Source: Lates calcarifer
Lineage: Eukaryota > Chordata > Actinopteri > Centropomidae
Direction: 5' to 3'
DNA: 64,000 bases
Assembly (NCBI RefSeq): GCF_001640805.2
Contig: NC_066844.1
Location: forward strand, 10,664,363 to 10,728,362
The position numbers and the translations under genes are program-made. This document shows, in pieces, positions 38,035 to 51,400 of this stretch; the first letter of the stretch is position 1, and each line of letters opens with the position of its first letter. The notes beneath the pieces were generated by a model. That model ran no database searches and was not told the origin of the DNA. It worked only from the letters and a program-made list of their open reading frames with translations.

Positions 38035-38400
38035 ATTAGTTTATAAATCTTCCTGTGGAGTTCCCCAAGGCTCTCTGAAAGTGCACAGAACAAATCAGCG
38101 ACAGGATCTCCCATAACTTCCTTCAGCTAAATACAGAAAAGGCTGAAATGATTATCTTCAGTGCAAAAGAGTAAAGGCTGAGAGTGGGTGCTCTTCTCAA
38201 CATTAGGTTGGAATCAAAAATCAAACCAGATATCTTGGTGTAATCGCAGCCCCAGAGTTGAACTTTAAATCTGTATGAATTGACTTTTTTTGCCACTGGA
38301 ACAGCAGAAAACACATCTTAACTGTTAGCAAACAGTATACACAATGCACAATGTATTCACACATTGTGCAGATACTGAGCAGCATCTGCAGTCATGTTAT
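38035..38400 (+). mobile_element. LINE reverse-transcriptase remnant with core deleted
   Basis: Plus-strand translation gives SSCGVPQGS at 38048-38075, a motif of non-LTR reverse transcriptases. About 45 bases later HNFLQLNTEKAEMIIFS appears (38112-38162), which normally lies some 60-80 residues further on, after the YADD active site. The YADD block is therefore missing by internal deletion. Later stops and frame changes follow (PDILV, stop, FATGTAENTS). An L2/Rex-type LINE is likely. It is a dead fragment. Confidence 0.7.
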
Positions 38401-39334
38401 GTGGGTTAGGCTCCACTAGCAACCACTGTCACATTACACATAGTCATTTGATCCACTGTCAGTATAAAAACATTGATTGTAGCAGCTTTAAGTTCTCATC
38501 TTTACCTGTATTTATTGTGTCTGTTATTTAGATTTTCTTGAGAAATTATTCTGTCCTTGTGATTATGATTTGGGGTTTATGCCTTTTGTATTTTTTGACA
38601 TATTATGAAAAGCATTTTTCGAATTGTTTTTTTAATGAAATGTGCAGTATAAAAACATTTACCTTCTCTTGCCAGTATGACAGTATCTTGTGATTGGGTT
38701 TGCTGTTTTCTATGAAATTATATTCTGGTTTTAGATCAGCTGTAATATTCACATAATGTAATGTACTACTGAGACTCTTTTTCATCCATGGATTGCACAG
38801 TATGTGTGTGCTTTATCTGGCAGATAAATTGCACGCTGCCTCAGCTTCCTCATGCTGTGCTAAGGAAAACAGCAGCTCTAACAACATCCCCAGAGGACCT
38901 GCACCTTTGTTGTGCTGTTTGCCTGTTGCTATACAGCCGCTCAGCTCAGCATCAGCAGCCGCGGCATCGCCCAGAGAGCAGAGGCTACAATTCACCACCC
39001 CACACACCACCCACCCACCCACTCTGTGGCATATTACTCACAATGCAATCAGGTGTTTATCATTTTCCATATTTCTCTCACTCACACGTATGTGCGTATA
39101 TGCACAAAAGGTGCGAGTGTGAAAGATCTGGAAGAAGATGTGTTGCTGGAACAGAATGGAGTGCCATGTTTAACACCGATGGACGTTTCCTGTTGCTAGT
39201 GCAGGGAATGAACATGTGTTCTTCCTATCTGTGAATAGTCTGTGTAACTCACAGAGGATCCAATGGTTTATTTGAAATAAGAATTTAAAAGCATACTTTT
39301 ATTTTTAGTTTGCAAATGTATTTGCTTTATTGCT

Positions 39335-39390
39335 CAGAGTTAGATGAGAGGATTGATACCACTCATATATGTATGGTAAATATGAAGGTA
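39335..39390 (+). repeat. Fragment of interspersed teleost repeat
   Basis: The segment has 'agttagatgagaggattg' then 'ataccactcatatatgtatggtaaatatgaagg'. It matches the middle of a widespread percomorph repeat; the other copies in this window are at 45065-45390 and 58871-59070. Confidence 0.5.
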
Positions 39391-40275
39391 CTGGAAAACT
39401 TAACAGACACAAAGCTGAACTTAAGCTTGTTATTCATTTATTTTTACGCCCCCCTTGTTTACAAGAGGCAGGTTTACTCAGTTTTCTGGGTAATTCTGCT
39501 GAGTGTAACTGGAAGAACTCTTTTTACGCAAGACTCTGTTTTACATTTGAGAGGATTCTTGTAGGTTTTAATCTGTAAAGATTTTCAGATAACTCAGTAC
39601 AACTGTTTCCTGGAACAGATCTGTCCACACAGAAAATTACAACATCTCACTGCAGTCAAATGACATTAATTTTACATTAATTCTTATTTCTAGCCATTTA
39701 ATGTCAGTTGTGGCATTTTTACATAAAAAAATCAGAATAAAGTAAAGCCAATCTATTAGTATCATTCTCTTTCTATATATATCATAATTTCATAATCATA
39801 ATTAAAACAGTTTTATTGTTATTCTTGTTTAAACTCATTATACACATGTTGCATGTCTGTCCTGGAGGAGGAATCCCCCTCTGTTGCTCCTCTCAAGTGT
39901 TTCCCTTGTTAAAGGTTTTGTTGAGTAGTTTTTTCTTATCTGAAGTAGAGGTTGTTGTACAGATTGTAAACCCATTCGAAGCTAAAATGTGATTGTATTT
40001 TTGGGCTAAATGAATAAGATTTCCTTAAACCTTAAACTTAACCACACCGTTAATAAAAGGTTACTTGTTAAACTGTAAAAAGTCACTCCCTCATATTCTT
40101 GCATTCCTTTGGGAACACCACATGGTGCACACAAGACGAAAAGGCAAATAATTTTTTGTCCTTTACTGATCATTTGATATCATATAAAACTAAATTTTCA
40201 ACCAATGGGTAAAGATGTAATGGTTATGGACAAAGGCTATGTAATTACAGACAAATCTCAGAGCTTCTAAGTCTG

Positions 40276-40380
40276 CACTCACTCAAGCCCACACAGTAAA
40301 GCCCCAGGCTCGAACCAGGCCTCAAATCCGGAACCTGCTGTTAGGCGACAGTGCTAACCACTGTACCACCGTGCCGCCCT
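40276..40380 (-). repeat. tRNA-derived SINE head
   Basis: The minus strand begins gggcggcacggtggtacagt, then ggttagcactgtcgcc. A later ctggttcgagcctgg matches the Pol III B box (GGTTCGANTCC), and tacagtggttagc is A-box-like. This is a very common teleost repeat head. It does not fold as a proper tRNA: the spacing and acceptor stem are wrong. Confidence 0.6.
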
Positions 40381-43095
40381 GAAGATGATCTAAGAATAGC
40401 AAAATTGTCCCTCAATGTTCAATCCATCTGACAGTTTTGTTGATGATAAAGCTAAGTTTATCCTCCACTCATTAAATCTGATTTGTACATATAAAGTCAC
40501 AGCCATGTTTAAACTGAGCATCTCTGTCATTCATTGATTGGACTGGATATCTTTTTGGCAAGGTATACCAGAACTGTTACAACATGCATTCACTGGCAGT
40601 GATTCAAACTCTAACTACTCAAACTCAACTGCAGTTTTATATGTTTTTATCCTGTCTCAAACAGCAGTAACAAAGTGCTGAGTAAATATATAATTACCAT
40701 GGAAGTCATCTGTCGAAGTGGATGAAAACAGAAAGCTGCACAATAGACTATGTTAATGAACCACCCAGAAATTCAGTTTTCATCAGTTGTTCAGAACTTT
40801 TTAGCATCTTTTAACTTAATGTCTAGGTTACACCAGAGAATAGCTGGACAAGATAATATAGAATGTGGCTAGAGAGACATATTTTTTGCAGGAGTTAGTG
40901 GAAACCAAAACAGATCTAAATATATAAATATATAAAACTAAATATATAAATATGCTAATGTTGGTCTATACTGAGGCAACTGTTGGCTAGCATATAATGT
41001 GTTTACGGCAAACAAACTACGCTGATACAGCAGCCTTTACATTTAATTTCCAAAACAGTCAGTCATTTTCCCAAGCGCCTCGGGACACCTCAGTGTGTCA
41101 GATACTTTTTCACAGCAGACATTTTTTCTTATCATACTTAGTAGAAAAAGCACAGGTGTTACTAACAACATTTACGATAGCTCTGTTCTTGTGAAATGTC
41201 CCATTGAGGACAACTTGTGGTTTTCCTGCTCTGACATTTTCTCTGACACGTCCTAATCGCCATGCCAATGTCACTGCATGATTTCTGGGGCAAAAATTAT
41301 TTCCTTTAATATTTTTTATTTCAAAAGGTTGGTGCCTACAGAGACCATGTAGGTATTTCCAGAGTCTCCCTATCTTCATTAGCTTCCTTGTTATATATTT
41401 TCTTCTTCGTGATCTTCAAGGAGCTGATGCATTTACCACTGTATCTGTATAGGATTTTCTGTGTACATGTTTCCAGATGCCACACTGGTTTGGTGCTGCA
41501 CATTGACTGTGGCCATGCAGGAATGCAGGCATGGAGAATGGAAACTCACGGGTTGTCCTTAAGAGGATTCAGGAGCTAAGAGGATTCATTCTTAGATTCA
41601 GCACACATGATACAGTATTTAATAGACAAGCTGTGAGTCTTATTATATTTATCACTAGCATTTCTAACAGGATGTCCTTTGTATGTCTTTAAATTAAGCA
41701 AAAGTGGATACTGATGAGTGCATAAGACATGTCCTAAAATATGCTACAGTTGTAAATATAATAAGAATTTTCCAGCTCATACTGAGACACATTTCTTGTG
41801 CTTGCCAGTACACATGGAGTCATGCTTCTCATTTTACTGTGGCTCTGGCTTGGTAGTTACCTTGGAAAGGTAGAGTAGATAAAAAGGGTAGCAAAAGGAC
41901 ACATTATCTAATCTATTTGTTGTATTTTAAAGCACAATTATGCAACAATTTTACAATTTCAAAATCATTTTGATGGTACAATTGGGAGAATGGTGCCTCT
42001 TTCATTCCCACTCCACACTCCAAACTCCTGTTTTTGCTCTGTGTAACCAAGGTTGAGCTGGTATGATCTCCCAAGCTGGCTTGGTAAGTCTTTCTTTCAT
42101 TTATCAACCCCTTTGATTTGCAGCATTATTTGCAATACATGAGCTGTTTTGATTTTGAAATGGTGATGATATTAGAACATTCAAGTTCGTGGACAAAAAC
42201 TGAATTTCGAGAAATTTAAAATAAAGACTCTTTTTGGATACCAGAAAATCTGCAGTCAAATCAGATCATTCAACCTTAGCAGCGTACCCATTTTTTTCTT
42301 TTTTCTTTTTTTCCATTTCTGGTTTTGTCTCTTAACTTCTAATTGCTGTTGCTGGCTATAGCAAATACAAGTCAAAATTTCTGACACTGATTGATTCACA
42401 CAGCCTACTACACATTTCAAGATAAAAGCACACATCACAGGTGTCAGATTAAAAGAAGAACTTTGGCACAAAGTTGCGCAGAATGCTAACAGTCCGTAAC
42501 GCTGTATGTAATTTTGCGAAACTACACAATATGACATATCCCCACTTCCTAGTGTAGACAGGAAATTTAACTTTGTTGATGAAGTGAATAGAGTCGATAA
42601 GACAGTATTCATCCAGTGACAAGACATGAAGACATTATGTAACATTTAGTAACCAAAAAGTTACACTCTGTGCTGTAGAGTCAAACACAGGACATGGAAA
42701 AGTATGACCTTTCTCATTTGGCAACTGGTCCGTGTAGCTATGTGAGATATGAATAATCTTTCACTCAGGTTAAGAACTCTACCCAATGATAATGCTGGAT
42801 GGATGTTTGCTTTAGAACAAAAAAAAAAGGAAGTCCATGCCACTGACTGCCAGTGAGGGGCAGAAATAGCTAACTGAATAGAGTTTTGGTGACATGTGGA
42901 CATATAGTACAGTGCGGTATGGGTTCCTTCTGCTGGTTAATGATCCTCCAGCCTCCTTTTCCAAACCAGGAAGTGAGGTGAGAACGGAAGACAAAACAGC
43001 ACTGGGCCCCAGCAACGCCTCGGCAGAGTGGCTGTCCCTGGCAACACTGAGGCGGTCTGTGCCAGTTTTGGGCCACTTCTGTGCCGGGGCTTCTT

Positions 43096-43121
43096 TGAGC
43101 CCAGAAGAATGTCAGGGGGAA
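43096..43121 (+). repeat. Exact 26-bp direct repeat, copy 1
   Basis: The sequence begins tgagcccagaag and ends gtcagggggaa, identical to 47160-47185 in the same orientation. The flanks differ. It is embedded in a GC-richer, CpG-containing block (42960-43200). Confidence 0.9.
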
Positions 43122-44349
43122 GATTTGGAAACCTTCCCTCAGCTCAGGATGAATGGTTGTCCACCTAACACACTCCCCCGCTCTCTCTCCCATTCCCTCC
43201 AGCTTTCCTCCTTTACACACAGAGCAGCAGCAAAAAACTGCAACAGGCCTGAGTTTGAGTGTTCAATTCTTCTTTTCATTCTTATGTGAGTCATTACATA
43301 CCCCAGTGAAAGTGCTGTCACCAACATCACCCAGTCACTTCACTTCATCAGATTAATTAGCTTTAAGGACATTTAGGGACAATGTCGTTTTGACCAAAAT
43401 CCCTCTTGGTAACAGTACTGCTGTACTCAACTCAAGTTGATTACTGAAATCAGGAGACAAAGCAAAATGATTCAAAAGAAGTGAGATGGAGAATGTGAGT
43501 TATCCATGCACTGTAACAACTGTACAGACTGCAAGCTAGCAAGCAACAGAAGCCACAGAAATGATATCTTCTCTAAGATAACTCTCTTAGATAGGTCAGT
43601 TAGATAACATTGTAATAGTGTGGACAGCCAACATAGGTCAACTGCCAGAAAACATGCTAACAGATAAGCCTGCTAACAGTAATGCTAACTCAGCTACCCC
43701 CATGACTGTACTGTACTTACTGTAGTATTGTGTGCACACAGTCTTTTCTGGGCAATGAGAGATTAGCAACATTTTGAGTCCACTCTCATGCGGTTTTACC
43801 TCCAAATAAAGTGCTTTAGATAATCTGCCTAAACTATTGGCTTTTGGCAACACGTCTGACTGATCCCTTAAAACCACTACATCCAGCTGATATCAGCCAT
43901 ATACAGTTGACCTCAAGCTAATTTATTATCTATATCCTCTCTCATTCTTCAGCTTTGATAATGCTTCTATACAGTTACCTGCGTGATCTCATTCATATTA
44001 AAGTGGAGAACTGCACCGCATAATGACATCTTCTACTACTATTTGTTGCTATTACTTCTAAAAACTGGCCAAACTTACAGTGCAGAGAGGAAGTGGTTTT
44101 CCTGACCTGTGATCCAGGGCTCTTGACCTTTCAATGGCTATACCAGCAAGTATACATGCTGCCAATGTTCAAGACGTGGAGGTGTGTGTGTCAAACATGG
44201 AAGAACCAGTGTGATGATTACAAAAGTTACTTATTCAGACAGAAACCCTGCAACATTAAAATCTTTTTGTAAATGACAGAAAGGTGTTAGAGAGTAACGA
44301 ACAGCCTTAGCGATTAACTGTGTTGTCCTCATATAGTACATGCACTGGT

Positions 44350-44351
<2 letters not shown>

Positions 44352-44380
<29 letters not shown>
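44352..44380. repeat. (GT)n microsatellite
   Basis: About 14 GT units in the slc41a1-klhdc8a intergenic region. Confidence 0.95.
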
Positions 44381-44383
<3 letters not shown>

Positions 44384-45064
44384 TGTCTGTGCACATGGGT
44401 GGGTGAAGAGTAACCTCCTGCAGGCAGCACATGGTTCACCCATTAAACAAAACAGACATCATCATCACATCATGGAGAGATGGAAACTGGAGAATGGAGA
44501 CAAAAATACTTTGTTTGAGGTCAGAGGAGTGTGGAGCAGACCTGCCTTATGTTTAAGGGCATAACAGTGTCACGTTTTAGCCTATTGCCCAGCTGCTACA
44601 TAACGTTTATACTTTGCAATACTGAATAATCGAAATATGCTGCAGTGTTTAAATTATTGTTTTCATACTTGAGGATTACATTGTTTTTCAGTCAGTAGAT
44701 GATAATAAATTGATATGCAATGTCTTGTTTAAGATAAGTAATTGATTCCAATGAATGTCATGTCTGCATTTGTTTTTGTCAGTTGTCTCTGCATTGTAAC
44801 ACTGTACTGCACACAGACTGACTTCAAAAGTATGTAACTCAAACAAGTCTGAAGTCATGATCACTGGTTTTTATGCATTCAGAAAATGGCTACCTGCAAC
44901 AAAGAAAAGACAAAACACAACCTAAGTCTTTGGAAAATGGTGGGTGGCAAAGTACGTATGCAAAAACATTAGAATGATCCTGTAAGGAATTGGAGGCTGA
45001 TTCCTTAGCTGCTGCTGGGCATGTGTGTGTGCATCCATATGACTATTTGTGCATGTGTGTGTGT

Positions 45065-45390
45065 CTTCTCTCACTAATTAACAAATTAATGTGTATTTTA
45101 ATCATTAATTTATCACAAATTACAAGTTATGGTTTTACATGTAGGACTATTTCTTGGAAAGTCAATGTGCTCGGTCCAGGAAATGTTTTTTTTACAGATG
45201 TAGGTAGTGTTGTAATTCACATTTTAATTTTTGTATGATTGAACAAAAGAGATATAATGTATTCATTCCAGTTTTCCAGTTTCCAGTCATTATGCTAAGC
45301 TAAGCTCACCAGCTACTGGTGGTGGCTTTGTATTTAGCTTACAGACATGACAGTGGTATAAACTTTGGCAAGGCAGAGAATAACCTAACC
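45065..45390 (-). repeat. Interspersed teleost repeat, nearly full copy
   Basis: The segment carries 'ctcactaattaacaaattaatgtg', 'ggactatttcttggaaagtc', 'ttacagatg', 'gagatataatgt', 'cagtttccagtcattatgctaagctaagctcacc' and 'cagacatgacagtggtataaac'. This is the block order of a widespread percomorph repeat that normally starts aaaggaatagtt on the other strand. Compare 58871-59070, which holds the opposite end. Confidence 0.6.
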
Positions 45391-46423
45391 ATAAATGTCA
45401 AACTGCTGCTGTGTGTGTTATGTGTTAGTATTTATAATAATATAGCTGCCTAACTCTTACTCTTAACCACCAAACAGCCCTCAAAACAGCTCCTTGTAGT
45501 TATGAGGAGCAGCCAATTTTGTATTTCCCACTTTTTATGGTTTCAAACCAAAATGTGTCCACACAACCAAAGCAGCAACATGTACACACATACACACACA
45601 TACACACACACATTTTCCGATAAATTATGCATCATGTTTGGAAACCTTGTGCTCAGATCAAATGTGACCCATTAGCAAACATCCAGAAAAAGATTAGAAT
45701 TGATTCACAACACTTCACAACGCTATTTCAATTCTTTCTTTTAAAATCCTCTGTGCGAGCCCTGTCACACCACTGGGTAAAAGATAACTGACATTAAGAG
45801 AATGCAGTATGTAGGGGCTGAAGTGTCCAAGTAAACACAAAATGGTATTCTGCCAATACACAGTAACTAATAATAATAACCAATACACAATAGTGACTGG
45901 TTGGTATTTGTCAGACTAGTAACCTTTAATACAGAATTTTGCACTTCAAAGGATAAAAGTAATTAGAAAATGAGCTTTGGGAGTTAACCCTAATTATTGA
46001 TATTTTGAGTAAGTAACTTGAATACTTCAGTTACTTCACGGTATAATTTTTATCGGGTGCAATGAAACAAACAGTGTGGCAGCACATTTGCATATATGAT
46101 TATAGACATCACCACTGAAATGTCATCTTTCCCATTACAGATACCATTTTTGGGCAGAAGGAAAGAGTAAAGACAAATTCATTTTCATCAGTCTTATAGT
46201 TCATATTCTTGTTACCTAAATGGTTAAGCAGGAGTTGCTAGTATAGGTTAATGACTGCCCCCTCTGTGTCTCTCTGCTGCTTTGTCAGGGAAATTAGTTT
46301 GACAAGTTAATGTGGAAAAAACACAGAGAGGAATACAGTGGCCACAGAGAGCGGTCACAAACACGCAGAAGGCCTCACTTGAATGCAATCAGCCCATTTT
46401 AGACTGGATGATGTCTAAAATGG

Positions 46424-46426
<3 letters not shown>

Positions 46427-46462
<36 letters not shown>
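46427..46462. repeat. (GT)n microsatellite
   Basis: About 18 GT units, intergenic. Confidence 0.95.
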
Positions 46463-46466
<4 letters not shown>

Positions 46467-47159
46467 TGAGTCATTTATAGAGCAAAATTCAATCCTGAGT
46501 GAGCAGCAGGAAAAGCCTTACAGAAGAAATCCGTGCAGATGTGGAGTAAGCAGTGAATAAGCATTACCTTAACAGTCTTACCAACTTTACCGTAACATTC
46601 TGAGTGCAGCCGTTTTTGCTTTATTACATTAATTGAGTATGAATCACATATGATGGTCAAGGACCCTTTAGTGTCTATTAACTTTAACAAGAAGCTTTTA
46701 AGCAATGCCAGATATCCATTGCTGAAATAGGTATGGCTCAGCAAATTGCATATCTGGAGTTTCAAAATAAAACTCTTCTCCTATAGACAGGTTTTCAATT
46801 TACAGATCAGATTCAGATTTTATTCTTCAGATGAGTTCAAAGATTCTTGGTCTCTGACTATGAAACTAGTTCAGTTTCTATGTTGAATATTTCTTCGTAC
46901 ATGTACTGGTAAATGGGACAACTTTGCTGGAAACCAGTAAAATTACTGTTTAGAGATGAATTTGTTTGTGTAACCATACACAATTTAATATCTGTTATCT
47001 AGTACTGGCTGCAGCTCCCGTAAAGACACAAAAATTAGCCACAATTTTTAGAGAAAAAAAAATCTCTATCTTGGTTTGGTTTATGAAAACTGAAAGTTTG
47101 GCTTGAGAAAGTGAAAGTCATTTCTATATAAACATCATTCAAAAAAGGAAATCAACTGA

Positions 47160-47185
47160 TGAGCCCAGAAGAATGTCAGGGGGAA
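47160..47185 (+). repeat. Exact 26-bp direct repeat, copy 2
   Basis: Identical to 43096-43121, same orientation, about 4.06 kb away. It lies 1.3 kb beyond the klhdc8a stop codon, perhaps in its 3' UTR. Confidence 0.9.
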
Positions 47186-48470
47186 CTTGATAATATACCT
47201 GCATATGTAATAACATGCTGTCAGTTTGTAGTGCTTCACTCTGGAGAACATCAGACTAATGAATCAGTGAAAGTCTCACAGGCTCATGTGTAGGTTCATG
47301 TGTGTAATCACTGCCATCTAGTGCAAAAAAAGTGCAATACAAGCCTCAGATCCCATTTATTCCACTGAATATGACTATGACTCATATCCATATTACATAA
47401 CATGAATGGGTGTTGGACAAAACTTGATCATATTGTAGGATAAAATAAAATTATCTGAAGAAAAACTCTTTACACAATGAAAATATTCCACAGCTTATTC
47501 ATCTGAGCCAAAGAGACAAGATGTTAGGTGTTGGCTATGATGACAGCAGACATAATACCAGTTAGTAGAATAACTTTGAAGTCACAAAAACAAATCTGTA
47601 ACATCACAACCTGAGTGAAATGTTATTAAGTGATGATTATTACTACATAACACATGTTGCACAAATGAAACATTGAAAAAAAAAGAGTAATTGTATTGCT
47701 TTAGGAATAAAATGTGTACACTCTGTCAGAATCAAACAAAACCTTCTGCTTTGCCTACACCAGCACTCACGCAAGTAATCACACAATCAAACAAACACAT
47801 ATTGTCATCTAATACTTTTCTTTTCATATATGTAATGTATTGAAACAGATCTATGATAATAATCACAAATGTGCACTGTTACAGCACAGAAGAGTGATAC
47901 TACAGCATTCTCAGTGTAATTACGACAATACATTACACTAGAAATTATTGATGATAAAGTCAAATCACACTTAGTGTTAATTGCTTCAGTGTAAATTTTG
48001 TTACAATACACTTTACTAGCAAACATTCCCCATTTTTAATTACTGTTGTTGCTATGTTATATTGCATGTCATGTTATCAAACTACATATAAATCTCCTGT
48101 GGGGGTCCACCATTTATATTCTGTCTACATTACTAGACATAATAGCTACAAAATATCCTCTTTTCCAAGTATGCACTACAACGTACAATGCATAAGTCTT
48201 ACATACTAAAAGTATCAAGAAACATAACTTGGTATAAAGAGAGAGCCAGCTCCTCCATTGTGCATCTTTGTCTTTGCATGTGGGTCTCAGTGTCAGTACA
48301 GCCCAGCAGGGGGCAGTGTTATCTGTTACATGACATGGCAAAGTCAGGATCTCTGTCAGTGTTTTCAATGCTTCCTACATATTGCACTACAGTCTGATTC
48401 AGGATTGTTGTACAGAGAAGAGGAGGTGGAATCTGATCTGATGTGCTCATCTGGTGTCAGTCACTACAGG

Positions 48471-51400
48471 CTACAGATACTCTTCTTCTTTTACATAGAG
48501 GATCTCATGGGCTGAGCTGGGAACCTATGGGTGGAGAGAAAAAGAAAAGTCAAAAGCTAGAAATATTTCCATTCTGACACTGGATTCAATACTAATACCT
48601 TACATAAAAGAAAAATATAATTGTTTACATAATCCCTTTCAACAGTTTGACCAAACATAACCAATTAACTTACTGGAGAAACTAACCTATCCAAAGGACT
48701 AACATACTAAAACCAATATCAATAATATCCAATACTGTCCATATTAGATACTAAACACCTTATTCTATAGATTTGACTTAAAATACATATAATCTGTACA
48801 TACCCAGTGGGCTGAATTCTCCACCAGGGGGAGCTGTTGAGTTATGCACAGATCATGTTCATTCATTTTAATGGCACCTTAAGGCAAGGACAGAGGTAGG
48901 TGCTGTATATTAAATGTTGCAGGTTAAATTTTGTTTTTTGTGGCTGCAATTTTTAGGTTTAACATTCTCACCAGGTTCTGACTGTAACAGATAGGATCCT
49001 GACCCTGCCTAAGTGAATTATTTGTGTTTTTAGTCTGTTCTGTTTTGACTGGTTGGAGGTGGGCAGAGCTTAGTTAAAAAAAAGCTGATGTCACTTCTGT
49101 CCACCAGTCAGGATTTAGCAACAATGAATTAAATGAATCAATCATTAGTTGTGTGATGTTTCCAGTCTTGATGCAGCAGATTAGCTGAATCTTTTATGTG
49201 TTAAACTCTTAAACAACAGATGCTATCTAAGATTTTTTTCAAACTTGAACTGAGCATGTCACTAATTTAGTCATAAATATTTGATGCTATTGGGAATAAT
49301 CAATATCTGCAATCAGGTGTTTGGGGTTTTAAATAAACTTAAAGCAATACAATTCACTCTGAGCTTGTAAATTTGTTAATTGTGTATATTTTATTCTAAT
49401 TATTTTTTATCAAATTATATTTATTTACTTATTTCAAGCTATTTCAGACACTCGACAATGAAACAAATGACATCAGACAAAGTATTAATTGTCTGTAGTA
49501 GCCTGTTTAGAGTGAACTTCTTGAAATTCTCGTGAAATTCTTTTAAACAAACAAAAGATATGTCCATCTTGACTTTGCTCATTCTTGACCTTGGTAACAA
49601 CAGTTGACAAATCAAACTTCAAATCAAAGTCCACTTACTTGTTTATTTTACAGCTTTGGACAGTATCACACAGTGATTCTGAGCACCCCAAAAAGTTTTA
49701 ACATCTGCAGTTTCTTGCCAGCTGAGCAAATGCAATCTCCTGAGGAGAGCATAGCCATTAAACTACTAAACTTCTTCTAATTGTATTCTAGATGCATAAA
49801 CCTGCATTTCTATATCTGCATTTCTTAACTGCTGCTGCTGTGGCTCGTCTTGCCAACATGAGGTGCAGGTTGGACAGGAACTACCGGACTGAAACCTCTG
49901 ACATTGTGGCTCTGACAGTGTGACAGCTCTGACAGAGCCTAGTTTCAGGTTTTTTACATTAATGTCACTGTGTGTGTCCTATCTTATGTTGGGTCAACAT
50001 ATCGTACCATGTTATACTGAACAATTTTCTTAATACAAGATGACAATAAACTGGCTCAAATTCTGCACAGCAATCACTTTCTTTTTGATACTTTTCTTTT
50101 ATAATTTATCCTTTGTAATCCATACTGATAAACAAGGTACATTTGCCTTGATTCCAGCAAGAATTGTTTTGTTACATATCAGACAACATAGGGGAGGCTT
50201 GACTGTGACTGATCTACAGCTTGGAGAATATATATAGATATAGAATCCCAGAGTGACTTGGACTCCCTAAAAAGACAGAGTTACAGCAGGAGAAGGATTT
50301 AATGTGATACTAAATGCATATTTCACTGATTAATTCTCTTTAATTACATTATATGTAAAACCTCCACATTTGAATACTACTCATTGTGTAGTAGAGAGGT
50401 TACTTTCAGTCATTCTTGCAGAGAAAATTGGCAAGTATTTCATAACACTGCTCATTCCTGGGAAAAGTGGGAAATTACTTTCCAACACTGTCATGTGCAG
50501 TGTATATAGTGGGGACAGATCTGCGTAGGTGTGATCCTGATGGACAGACATGCAATGAGTAGGTAGACAGACAGCTGAGAACCTTTTTTAAACACATCCC
50601 TGCTCACTAGATCCTCACTACAGCGTGTCCCTCCACATGAAAGTACACTCAGCAGCTGTAGAGGGCACTCCACATTAAAGGTGGGGTATAAATAAACAAG
50701 CACACTGTGGGATTTACTTGTCTTTTTTAACAGTAAGCATCTGCTACCACGGATACTGGTTCGTTCAACTGTTGAGTTACTATGATTATGTTCTATTTGA
50801 CTGTAAACACTGTATGTAACAGTTAAATTGAGCCTAACTGTACCTGGTTGACTCCTCCCACCACCAGGAGGCGGTCTCTGATGACAATGGAGGAGGCGGA
50901 GCATCGGGGGAAGGTCATAGGAGCCAACTTCTCCCACTTCCTCCTTTGAGGATGAAAGGCCTCCACTGTGTCCAGTGCTGAGGGCTCATGACCTGAAGCG
51001 TGGAAAATGGAGGACACATAAACACACACAGTCACACTGGATGTATCAAAGCCTAAAATGATTCCTTCATGTTATACTATATTGGCTGGCATACAGGATT
51101 ATTCTCATACATTCTGTAAATCTCACATCATTCATCTCAGATCTACATTTACATCAGAATTCAGCTCTGAATACTGCAGCCAGTCATTTAAACAGCTTAC
51201 CTGTTTGCTGTGCAGAAAAGCATATGGATAAATAAGGCTACCATAAGTTCACAAGCCCACATCTTTACATATAAAAATATAAAGACAATTCCTCTGCCAC
51301 ATGTAAATTCAAAAAGCATCATCTTCCCTTCATTTTAATATCATGTGTCTGACAAATGCCACATTCTGGATTTCTTCTTCGTTTTCTAGAGTAGGGTTGG

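Larger units (their letters stand above)
37461..48470. other. Intergenic region between slc41a1 and klhdc8a
   Basis: There are eleven kilobases with no supportable exon. Frames such as the 148-codon one at 38788-39234 are not coding by content: they have low-complexity Cys/His/Pro runs and overlapping frames of similar length. The region holds an RT remnant (38035-38400), a SINE (40276-40380), two copies of a teleost repeat (39335-39390, 45065-45390), GT microsatellites (44352 and 46427) and an exact 26-bp repeat pair (43096 and 47160). The klhdc8a 3' UTR should occupy the right end; one minus-strand AATAAA is at 47361-47356. Confidence 0.55.

Noticed and set aside
38788..39234. Open frame of 148 codons on the plus strand
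   Set aside because: Cys/His/Pro-rich random-looking translation; three other frames overlap it at similar length.
40276..40380. tRNA gene on the minus strand
   Set aside because: A- and B-box-like sequences are present, but no cloverleaf with a matching acceptor stem can be drawn. The sequence is a common SINE head.
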